Positions 1 through 5,584 of a stretch of 8,355 bases of DNA are shown in pieces. Positions within the stretch are counted from its first letter, which is position 1. The number at the start of each line of letters is the position of its first letter. Location of the stretch: NCBI GenBank assembly GCA_946480515.1, contig CAMLKX010000079.1, positions 1-8,355 of the forward strand. The letters run 5' to 3'. The notes below the pieces were generated by a model, which saw nothing but the letters and a program-made list of their open reading frames with translations, ran no database searches and was not told the DNA's origin. Source of the DNA: an uncultured Sphingomonadaceae bacterium (GTDB lineage: Bacteria > Pseudomonadota > Alphaproteobacteria > Sphingomonadales > Sphingomonadaceae). The translations under genes were made by a program, and so were the position numbers.

Positions 1-84
1 GAACGGGCCCGACAACTGCTCATCGAGCCACGACGCCGCGGATTCGCGGAACGCCTGCAGTTCCGGGGCAAAGGTGAGCTGCAT
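1..84 (-). CDS. Acyl-CoA dehydrogenase, N-terminal fragment (runs off left edge)
   Basis: Only the first 28 codons are in the window. They begin with ATG at 84..82, and the peptide starts MQLTFAPELQAFRESAASWL. The pattern of Met, a short beta-like stretch, then 'PE-x-x-AFR-x-x-x-x-x-WL' is typical of the N-terminal helix of acyl-CoA dehydrogenases, especially the large subunits of the split steroid-type enzymes. The start is supported by a GAGG at 95-98, ten bases upstream, and by the tight junction with the thiolase: stop, two bases, ATG. FAD-binding and catalytic residues lie outside the window, so neither activity nor subunit type can be verified. By inference it could be the large partner of the small acyl-CoA dehydrogenase at 2932-4014, which otherwise has no adjacent partner. 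The family call is reasonable; the pairing is a guess. Confidence 0.72.
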   Translation of the reverse strand, partial: MQLTFAPELQAFRESAASWLDEQLSGPF

Positions 85-86
85 CG

Positions 87-1289
87 TCAGGCGACCTCGA
101 ACAATCCGGCCGCGCCCATCCCTCCGGCGATGCACATCGACACCACCACATATTTGACGCCGCGCCGCTTGCCTTCGATCAGTGCATGGCCGACCAGCCG
201 GGAGCCGGTCATTCCGAAGGGATGCCCGATCGCGATGCCGCCGCCGTTGACGTTCAGCTTTTCCGGATCGATTCCGAGCTCGCGCTGACAATAAATTGCC
301 TGGCTGGCGAACGCCTCGTTGATTTCGAACAGACCGATGTCGTCCAGCTTCAGCCCAGCGCGTTGCAGCAGCTTCGGGATGGCGAACACCGGCCCGATTC
401 CCATCTCCTCCGCCTTGCACCCGGCAACCTGAAAGCCGCGGTAAACGCCAAGGATCGGCAGCCCCTCTTTCTGCGCGGTGTCGAGATCCATCACCACTTG
501 CGCCGAAGCACCGTCAGAAAGCTGCGAGGCATTGCCGGCGGTGATGTGCTTGCCTTCCTTGATGACCAGACCGTCCTTGAACACCGGCTTCAGGGAAGCC
601 AGCCTCTCATAGGTGGTGTCCGCCCGAACGCCTTCGTCGCGATCGAGCGTAACCTGCTCCTTGCCGGTCTCATTCCCTTCCTTGTCGAACAGCGCCTTGG
701 TCACCGAGATGGGGACGATCTCGTCCGCAAAAGCTCCGGCGGCTTGCGCTGCGGCAGCTCGCTGTTGGCTGCGCTCGGCGAAGCGGTCCTGATCCTCGCG
801 GCTGACCCCGTAGCGCTCCGCGACCAGTTCAGCGGTTTCAATCATCACCATATAAGCATGGGGATCGTGCTGCTTCACGAATTCCGACCGGTTGCGGAAG
901 GTCGGCGCGTGCTTGCCGATCGTCAGGGAGATGCTTTCCATCCCGCCTGCAACCGCTGCGTCAATCTCGTCGGCGACAATCCCGCGGGCTGCCAGCGCGA
1001 TCGCGGTCAAACCCGATCCGCACTTGCGGTCGAGGGTGAAACCGGCGGTGGAGTCGGGCAGCACAGAGCCATGCACCGTCAACCGCCCGAGATTGTAGCT
1101 TTGCGTGTTCCAGTGATTGCCCACGCCGAGGTACACATCATCGATCCGAGCCGGATCGATCCCCGCCCGCTCGATCGCCGCGTTGACGACGTGCGCGGAC
1201 ATGACCGGCGCTTCGGTATCGTTGAACGCACCGCGATAGGCCTTGCCGACGCCGGTCCGTGCCGTGGAGATGATGGCGGCTTCCCGCAT
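87..1289 (-). CDS. Thiolase family acetyl-CoA acyltransferase (400 aa)
   Basis: A full-length type II thiolase that would cleave a 3-oxoacyl-CoA with CoA to release acetyl-CoA (or propionyl-CoA), the last step of a beta-oxidation round. It is expected to be cytosolic. All family active-site elements are visible: the nucleophile Cys90 in DRKCGSGL, the NEAF box at residues 324-327, His356 in [11 protein letters not shown], and the acid/base Cys386 in SMCIAGGMG near the C-terminus. The 400-residue length is normal. The ATG at 1289 is favoured because a GAGGAA sits at 1297-1302, seven bases upstream. It lies 13 nt after the ketosteroid-isomerase-like gene and 2 nt before the next acyl-CoA dehydrogenase. 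It differs clearly from the other thiolase in the window (Cys90 box DRKCGSG rather than DRQCGSSQQ), so the two probably act on different chain or ring intermediates. The exact substrate cannot be read from sequence. Confidence 0.93.
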   Translation of the reverse strand: MREAAIISTARTGVGKAYRGAFNDTEAPVMSAHVVNAAIERAGIDPARIDDVYLGVGNHWNTQSYNLGRLTVHGSVLPDSTAGFTLDRKCGSGLTAIALAARGIVADEIDAAVAGGMESISLTIGKHAPTFRNRSEFVKQHDPHAYMVMIETAELVAERYGVSREDQDRFAERSQQRAAAAQAAGAFADEIVPISVTKALFDKEGNETGKEQVTLDRDEGVRADTTYERLASLKPVFKDGLVIKEGKHITAGNASQLSDGASAQVVMDLDTAQKEGLPILGVYRGFQVAGCKAEEMGIGPVFAIPKLLQRAGLKLDDIGLFEINEAFASQAIYCQRELGIDPEKLNVNGGGIAIGHPFGMTGSRLVGHALIEGKRRGVKYVVVSMCIAGGMGAAGLFEVA

Positions 1290-1296
1290 GAATCAG

Positions 1297-1302
1297 TTCC
1301 TC
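1297..1302 (-). promoter_or_regulatory. Ribosome binding site of the 400-aa thiolase
   Basis: On the minus strand this reads GAGGAA, seven bases before the ATG at 1289..1287. It fixes the start within the 13-nt gap after the stop codon of the upstream gene. Confidence 0.7.
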
Positions 1303-1677
1303 TCAAAATCCGTGCATGTTGGTCGGACCCCAGAAGGCCCGCATCTCGACAACCTTGCCTTGGTCGTCGAATTTGAAGGTGTCGATCACGTCAATCCGCT
1401 TCGGTCCGCCGTCATAGTTGAGGTTCACCGAGAAAGGGAACACGGCGTAGGAGCCAACCACCCGAACCGGTCCCTCGAGTTTCAGCTTGGCGCCCGTTGC
1501 CATCGACTGCTCATAGAAGGTGCGCACTGCATTCCGGCCCTTGTGGATCGGTGATCCGATCGGGTCCTCCACGGTGCAATTTTCTGCATAAAGCGAAGCA
1601 ACGGCTTCGGCGCTACCCGCTTCGAACGCGGCCACATAAGCCTCGACGACGGCGACCATTTCGGCAGGTGTTGGCAT
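1303..1677 (-). CDS. ksi: Ketosteroid Delta5-isomerase homologue (SnoaL/NTF2-like fold, 124 aa)
   Basis: A small cone-fold protein that aligns without gaps through about residue 89 and beyond to the Comamonas testosteroni 3-oxosteroid Delta5-Delta4 isomerase as I recall it (125 aa). The catalytic residues fall at the same numbers: Tyr14 in AVVEAYVAA, the base Asp38 in TVEDPIGS, and Asp99 in DVIDTFKF. Tyr30 and Tyr55, which extend the oxyanion hydrogen-bond network in the Pseudomonas enzyme, are also present, as is a Trp at 116 (AFWG). The family moves a proton from C4 to C6 through a dienolate, turning 5-ene-3-ketosteroids into 4-ene-3-ketosteroids. A GGAG at 1687-1690, nine bases upstream, supports the ATG. 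The gene sits between a MaoC hydratase and a thiolase. Many NTF2-like proteins are not isomerases, but the intact triad makes true double-bond isomerisation likely. Whether the substrate is an intact steroid or a partly degraded CoA ester is unknown. Confidence 0.86.
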   Translation of the reverse strand: MPTPAEMVAVVEAYVAAFEAGSAEAVASLYAENCTVEDPIGSPIHKGRNAVRTFYEQSMATGAKLKLEGPVRVVGSYAVFPFSVNLNYDGGPKRIDVIDTFKFDDQGKVVEMRAFWGPTNMHGF

Positions 1678-1683
1678 TAGTGA

Positions 1684-2145
1684 CTACTCCGGAAAATAGC
1701 GATTGATGGTGTCGACGACGAGCGCCGGCTTGTCTTTACCTTCGATTTCTACCGTCACGCGGATCACGCACTGGATGGCGCCGCCCTTGACCTCTTCCGC
1801 GGAAATAATCTCGCCAGTCCCGCGGATGCGGGAGCCAACCACCACCGGGTTGAGAAAACGGGTACGGTCCATCCCGACGTTTACGCCGGCCGAAAATCCG
1901 CGAACTTCGATCATCTGCGGCATGAACAGGTTGACCAGGCTCATCGTCAGATAGCCATGGGCGATGGTCGCTCCAAACGGACCATCCTTGGCGCGGTCCG
2001 GATCGACGTGGATCCATTGCATGTCGCCGGTCACGCGTCCGAACTCGGTAATCCGGTCCTGGTCGATCGTGAGCCAGTCGCTCACGTCGAGCTTAGCCCC
2101 TTCCTGACCCAGCAGCCCTCGCGGAGTTTCGAAGACTTTAGCCAT
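1684..2145 (-). CDS. MaoC family (NodN-like) hot-dog dehydratase/enoyl-CoA hydratase, 153 aa
   Basis: A single hot-dog domain protein. The hydratase-2 signature is clear: Asp41 and His46 in TGDMQWIHVDPDRA have the same five-residue spacing as the catalytic Asp/His of PhaJ-type (R)-specific enoyl-CoA hydratases, followed by FGATIAHGYL at residues 57-66. The likely reaction is reversible hydration of a trans-2-enoyl-CoA to the (3R)-hydroxyacyl-CoA. The 153-residue length suits the NodN-like branch, whose physiological substrates are mostly unproven. The start at 2145 (MAKVFETPRG) is chosen because it follows the preceding stop by one base (TGA-C-ATG). An in-frame ATG at 2181 would add 12 basic, unconserved residues and overlap the SDR gene. 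No strong Shine-Dalgarno is visible, so translation is probably coupled to the upstream gene. The product stereochemistry fits the MFE-2-type SDR in the same operon. The stop is TAG. Confidence 0.88.
   Translation of the reverse strand: MAKVFETPRGLLGQEGAKLDVSDWLTIDQDRITEFGRVTGDMQWIHVDPDRAKDGPFGATIAHGYLTMSLVNLFMPQMIEVRGFSAGVNVGMDRTRFLNPVVVGSRIRGTGEIISAEEVKGGAIQCVIRVTVEIEGKDKPALVVDTINRYFPE
1687..1690 (-). promoter_or_regulatory. Ribosome binding site of the KSI-like gene
   Basis: Minus-strand GGAG, nine bases before the ATG at 1677. It overlaps the last sense codon (GAG, Glu) of the MaoC gene, directly before its TAG stop. Confidence 0.6.
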
Positions 2146-2146
2146 G

Positions 2147-2935
2147 TCAGGCGTGCTGGCTCGAGACCGCGAGGACTTCACCGGTCATGTAAGAAGAAAG
2201 ATCGGAGGCGAGGAACATCATCACGTTGGCGATCTCCCACACTTCCGCCGGCCGTCCGAACGCCTCCCGCTCGACCAGCTTGTCGAGCGCCTCCTGAGTC
2301 GTCACCTTGGCAAGGAACGGGTGCATTGCGAGGCTCGGCGAGACCGCGTTGATCCGGACGTTGTGCTCCGCCGCTTCGACTGCCGCACATCGGGTGAAGG
2401 CCATCACACCAGCCTTGGCCGCGGCGTAATGGGCCTGGCCCTTTTGCGCCCGCCAGCCGAGCACCGAAGCATTGTTGACCATCACTCCGGACTTGGCCGC
2501 ATACATCGCCGGCAGAAACGCGCGGGTCATCCGGAACAAGGAGGTCAGCGTGACGTCGAACACGCGGTTCCACTGCTCATCGGTCATGTCCACGACCGAG
2601 ATCTCGCCGCCCAGGCCAGCATTGTTGATCAGCACATCGACCCGCCCGAGCTCCTTCACCGCAGCGTCGCGAAGACCCTGAACCTGCTCTTCATTGGTCA
2701 CATCACAGACGAAGGTCGCCGGCCGGGTTCCGACCGCCTCGGCAATCTTGTCCGCCGACTCGTCCAGCCGACGCTCATGGAAGTCGCTGATCAACAGCGT
2801 TCCACCTTCTTCCGCGGCCCGCTTCGCCGCCGCGAACCCGATACCCGTCCCCGCCGCAGCGGTGATGACAACGGTTTTGCCCTTCAGCAGCCCGCGTGGC
2901 TCAGGGTAGGGCGGCACTGGAGAAGTGATCGTCAT
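2147..2935 (-). CDS. SDR family oxidoreductase, IpdF-like (262 aa)
   Basis: A classical short-chain dehydrogenase with a Rossmann fold. The cofactor loop is TAAAGTGIG (residues 25-33), where Ala replaces the usual first Gly of TGxxxGxG. Asp51 at the end of the second strand (ISDFHERRL) suggests NAD(H) rather than NADP(H). NNAG is at 104-107, and the catalytic Ser157, Tyr170 and Lys174 are in NASV and YAAAK. The altered loop and the HERRL stretch recall the actinobacterial IpdF group (Rv3559c, also about 262 aa). That group is a hydroxysteroid-fragment CoA dehydrogenase/reductase in degradation of the steroid C/D-ring propionate HIP. This similarity is from memory, not from a search. The start ATG overlaps the stop of the upstream acyl-CoA dehydrogenase by four bases (ATGA), and a strong GAGGAA lies at 2941-2946. 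A generic 3-hydroxyacyl-CoA dehydrogenase is the main alternative. Confidence 0.85.
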   Translation of the reverse strand: MTITSPVPPYPEPRGLLKGKTVVITAAAGTGIGFAAAKRAAEEGGTLLISDFHERRLDESADKIAEAVGTRPATFVCDVTNEEQVQGLRDAAVKELGRVDVLINNAGLGGEISVVDMTDEQWNRVFDVTLTSLFRMTRAFLPAMYAAKSGVMVNNASVLGWRAQKGQAHYAAAKAGVMAFTRCAAVEAAEHNVRINAVSPSLAMHPFLAKVTTQEALDKLVEREAFGRPAEVWEIANVMMFLASDLSSYMTGEVLAVSSQHA

Positions 2936-4014
2936 CTGGATTCCTCAAGGATGATGCTCGCGAGCTTTTCGCGATGCTGCTCTGCGGTGCCAAGCCAACT
3001 GGAGGTTGCCCGCGCCCGCTTGAAATAGAGATGGGCATGATGCTCCCAGGTGAAGCCGATCCCGCCGTGGATCTGGATCGCTTCGCCGGAGCAATGACGG
3101 AAACAATCCGACGCCCAGGAACGGGCGATCGAACAGGCCTCCGCCAGTTCAGGACTCCCCTCGGCGATCGCCGCAGCGGCATAAAGCGCAGCCGACCGAG
3201 ACGCTTCGATCTGCAGCATCATGTCCGCGAGCATGTGCTTGATCGCCTGGAAGGAGCCGATCGTGCGACCGAACTGGATCCGCTGCTTGGCGTATTCGAC
3301 CGTTGAATCGAGACAGAATTGCGCGCCGCCAGTCTGCTCCGCCGCGAGCAATCCGCTGCCGATCATCAACACGCGTTCGATCGCCGCTCTCGCACTGCCA
3401 CGATCGCCCAAAACCATCCCGGTCTCGATCTCGCAGTCGAACGTCAGTCGTGCGAAGCGCCGAGTCCTGTCGAGTGTGGGCAAAGCTTCGACGCTCAACC
3501 CAGTGTCACTGGAAGGAACAGCGATCAGACTGTCGTCGTCGGTGGCCACGAGGATCAGGTCCGCAACATGGCCGAAGGTCACATAGTTCGAAACGCCGGT
3601 CAGCTGGCCGTTTCGAACCGTTGGCCGATCAGCAATCCCGGCGAAGCTCGCCTTCAACTGTCCGGAGGCGAGCTTCGGAAGCCATTTGCGCTTCTGCTCT
3701 TCGCTTCCCGCGGCGAGGATCGCCTGCGCAGCCAGCACCGCTGTTTCGAAAAAAGGTATCGCTGCCAGCGTTCGGCCGGTTTCCTCAAGCACCAGCGCCA
3801 TCTCGATTGCGCCCAGGCCCGATCCCCCGAACTGCTCGGGGATCATAAGCCCCGCGAACCCCATCTCCCCGGCCAGGGTAGACCACAGAGTTTCATCGAA
3901 CCCGTGATCGCTATCCGCCATTTCGCGCAGTCGCTCTGGTCCAGCCGCGGCGGCCAGAAAGTCGCGAGCGCTGTCCTGGATGAAGCGCTGGTCTTCGGTA
4001 AGCGCAAACTCCAT
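2932..4014 (-). CDS. Acyl-CoA dehydrogenase, small-subunit type without canonical catalytic Glu (360 aa)
   Basis: The full acyl-CoA dehydrogenase architecture is present: an N-terminal helical domain (MEFALTEDQRFIQDSARDFL), a beta domain at about 120-210, and a C-terminal helical domain. The C-terminal domain holds the flavin-contact stretch QRIQFGRTIGSFQAIKH (residues 244-260) and the IHGGIGFTWEH motif (315-325). The usual catalytic Glu is not found. Leu341 occupies the place of MCAD Glu376 (SWLGTAEQHR), and by my hand alignment Gly219 occupies the place of the alternative Glu used by isovaleryl- and long-chain enzymes. This pattern matches the non-catalytic-base subunit of the alpha2beta2 steroid-type enzymes (FadE/ChsE families), which need a partner supplying the Glu. 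Unlike the 340-aa paralogue, no large subunit is adjacent; the nearest candidate starts at 84. It begins two bases after the SDR stop (TGACGATG), with no strong ribosome site of its own. Confidence 0.9.
   Translation of the reverse strand: MEFALTEDQRFIQDSARDFLAAAAGPERLREMADSDHGFDETLWSTLAGEMGFAGLMIPEQFGGSGLGAIEMALVLEETGRTLAAIPFFETAVLAAQAILAAGSEEQKRKWLPKLASGQLKASFAGIADRPTVRNGQLTGVSNYVTFGHVADLILVATDDDSLIAVPSSDTGLSVEALPTLDRTRRFARLTFDCEIETGMVLGDRGSARAAIERVLMIGSGLLAAEQTGGAQFCLDSTVEYAKQRIQFGRTIGSFQAIKHMLADMMLQIEASRSAALYAAAAIAEGSPELAEACSIARSWASDCFRHCSGEAIQIHGGIGFTWEHHAHLYFKRARATSSWLGTAEQHREKLASIILEESR
2941..2946 (-). promoter_or_regulatory. Ribosome binding site of the IpdF-like SDR
   Basis: Minus-strand GAGGAA inside the last codons of the upstream acyl-CoA dehydrogenase (Glu-Glu), five bases before the ATG at 2935. 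Together with the ATGA stop/start overlap it indicates translational coupling. Confidence 0.65.
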
Positions 4015-4016
4015 CG

Positions 4017-4922
4017 TCAGGCCGCGCCGTAGACAGGCTTGGCCGGCTCACGCTTGCGGATCAACTCGCGCACAATGCCGTCGAGCTCCGCCGCTTCGAA
4101 CCGCGCGCCCTTGTCGTGGGCGGGACTGTCGGTCCAGCCCTGCGACAGGAAGATGGTGCCGCCTTTCAGCTCGAACACCTGGCCGGTCACGCCCTTCGAT
4201 TGCTCCGAGACCAGGTAGGCGACGAGCGGCGCCATATTCTCCGGCGCGAACACATCGAATTCGCCGGGCTTAGCATCCATGTCGAACGCGCCGGTGCTGG
4301 TCATGCGGGTGCGGGCGTTCGGCGCCAGCGCGTTGGCGGTAATGCCGAGACGGCCGAGTTCCGCCGCTTGCACCAGGGTCAGGGTGGCGATGCCGCCTTT
4401 CGCCGTGGCGTAAGCCGACTGGCCGACGGACCCTTGAAGGCCCGCTCCGCTGGTGGTGTTGATGATCCGCGCATCAACCGGATTTCCCGCCTTCGACTGC
4501 GCGCGCCAATACTCAGCAGCATGGCGGCTGGTGCAGAAGTGGCCGCGAAGGTGCACCCGGATCACCGCATCCCATTCCTCGGGCGTGCAGGTGAAGAACA
4601 TGCGGTCACGCACGAACCCGGCATTGTTCACCACCGCATGCAGGGCGCCGAAGCTGTCGAGCGCCTGCTCGACCATACGCTTGCCTGCTTCCCAGTCGGC
4701 GACATCGTCAGTGTTGGCGACCGCTTCGCCGCCCATCGCGCGAATCTCGTCCACCACTTGCTCGGCCGCGCCCTTGGTCTCGCCGGCCTCGCCGTGCGTG
4801 CCAACGCCGAGATCATTGACGACGACCTTTGCGCCTTCCGCGGCCAGGCCGAGTGCATAGGCCTTCCCGAGGCCGTTTCCGGCGCCAGTGACAATCGCCA
4901 CCCGTCCTTCGCAAATCCCCAT
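4017..4922 (-). CDS. SDR family 3-hydroxyacyl-CoA dehydrogenase, MFE-2/17beta-HSD4-like (301 aa)
   Basis: A Rossmann SDR closely resembling the dehydrogenase domain of peroxisomal multifunctional enzyme 2 (HSD17B4) and the mycobacterial Hsd4A/Rv3548c group. Visible are the cofactor loop TGAGNGLG (12-19), VVNDLG with Asp37 (NAD+ preference), NNAG (99-102), the family stretch RDRMF...RVHLRGHF (105-129), catalytic Ser158, Tyr171 and Lys175 (YATAK), and ALAPNARTRMT, the usual MFE-2-like substrate-loop region. The likely reaction is NAD+-dependent oxidation of a (3R)-hydroxyacyl-CoA to the 3-oxoacyl-CoA; some relatives also oxidise the 17beta-hydroxyl of steroids. It lacks the hydratase and SCP-2 domains of eukaryotic MFE-2, and the hydration step is probably supplied by the separate MaoC protein. 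The start overlaps the upstream stop by one base (TGATG), with a GAAGGA at 4934-4939. The roughly 300-aa length is normal. Confidence 0.9.
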   Translation of the reverse strand: MGICEGRVAIVTGAGNGLGKAYALGLAAEGAKVVVNDLGVGTHGEAGETKGAAEQVVDEIRAMGGEAVANTDDVADWEAGKRMVEQALDSFGALHAVVNNAGFVRDRMFFTCTPEEWDAVIRVHLRGHFCTSRHAAEYWRAQSKAGNPVDARIINTTSGAGLQGSVGQSAYATAKGGIATLTLVQAAELGRLGITANALAPNARTRMTSTGAFDMDAKPGEFDVFAPENMAPLVAYLVSEQSKGVTGQVFELKGGTIFLSQGWTDSPAHDKGARFEAAELDGIVRELIRKREPAKPVYGAA

Positions 4923-5572
4923 CAGTTCTGCTTTCCTTCGTTTTGTTTGGCCGCGCGCTCCTGCCGGATTGCCGCTGCACTACCGCTCAGCCTCACTGCA
5001 ATGGCTTCGGAGCGAAGCCGCGGACGGTCCGCCTCAACCGCGGCCAAGGGCGCGCTTTCGATGAAATCCGTCAACGCCTCGCGGGCGAGCCGCTGATATT
5101 CGCCATGTCCGTCGTTCTTCCAGGTGACTTGCTCCGGGGCGAACTCGCGGACCACCTTTGCCGGATTGCCGGCAACGAGGCTGCGGGGAGGAGTTACGGT
5201 CTCCGATTTCACCAGCGCAAGCGCCGCGACGAGGTTCTCCGGGCCGATCTCCGCCTCGTCGAGAACGACCGCGTTCATGCCGATTAGCGCATTCTCGCCG
5301 ATCACAGCGCCATGGATGATCGCCCCATGAGCGATCGTCGCACCGCGGCCGATCACCGTGTCCCGCACCGCGGACGCATGGACGGTAACGCTGTCCTGGA
5401 TGCTGCTGTCGCCTTCGACGATGATCCGCCCGAAGTCGCCCCGCAGCGACGCACCCGGAGCGATGAAACAGCCCGGCCCGACGATCACGTCGCCGATCAG
5501 CGACGCAAGCGGATGCACATAGCTGGTCGGATGCACGACCGGGGTAATCCCCTGATAGGTGTAGCAGGGCAT
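4922..5572 (-). CDS. PaaY-like gamma-carbonic-anhydrase-fold (hexapeptide repeat) protein, 216 aa
   Basis: A left-handed beta-helix protein with repeated I/V-G-x-x hexapeptides from about residue 14 to 135, followed by a C-terminal helical region. It resembles E. coli PaaY (196 aa) in the N-terminus (YxGxTPVVxPxSxVHP), SLRGDFGRI (42-50) and the tail motif WKNDGHGEYQRL. Candidate zinc ligands of the gamma class are intact: His65, His82 and His87, with the accompanying Arg44, Asp46, Gln59 and Asp60. PaaY is a thioesterase that removes a CoA ester arising from a toxic dead-end intermediate of phenylacetate degradation. By inference this protein could do the same for a stalled ring or branched CoA ester in this operon; carbonic anhydrase activity is an alternative. 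The C-terminus is about 20 residues longer than PaaY and ends in a charged Ala/Glu/Lys/Gln/Asn tail. A GAAGG overlapping the thiolase stop (TGAAGG) lies nine bases before the ATG. Confidence 0.88.
   Translation of the reverse strand: MPCYTYQGITPVVHPTSYVHPLASLIGDVIVGPGCFIAPGASLRGDFGRIIVEGDSSIQDSVTVHASAVRDTVIGRGATIAHGAIIHGAVIGENALIGMNAVVLDEAEIGPENLVAALALVKSETVTPPRSLVAGNPAKVVREFAPEQVTWKNDGHGEYQRLAREALTDFIESAPLAAVEADRPRLRSEAIAVRLSGSAAAIRQERAAKQNEGKQN
4934..4939 (-). promoter_or_regulatory. Ribosome binding site of the MFE-2-like SDR
   Basis: Minus-strand GAAGGA, eleven bases before the ATG at 4922 and inside the Lys/Gln/Asn-rich 3' end of the upstream gene. It accompanies a TGATG stop/start overlap. 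Confidence 0.55.
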
Positions 5573-5584
5573 CGGGGAGTGCCT

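Noticed and set aside
186..1376. Long open frame on the plus strand (about 396 codons) opposite the thiolase
   Set aside because: It is antisense to a thiolase with all catalytic motifs. The translation is Arg/His/Gly/Asp-rich with no recognisable motif, a common mirror effect in high-G+C coding DNA.
2146..2181. 12-residue N-terminal extension of the MaoC protein
   Set aside because: It overlaps the SDR coding end in another frame; the ATG at 2145 follows the stop by one base and gives a normal NodN-like start.
2144..3028. Plus-strand open frame of about 294 codons opposite the IpdF-like SDR
   Set aside because: Antisense shadow; His/Arg-rich, with no supporting motif or context.
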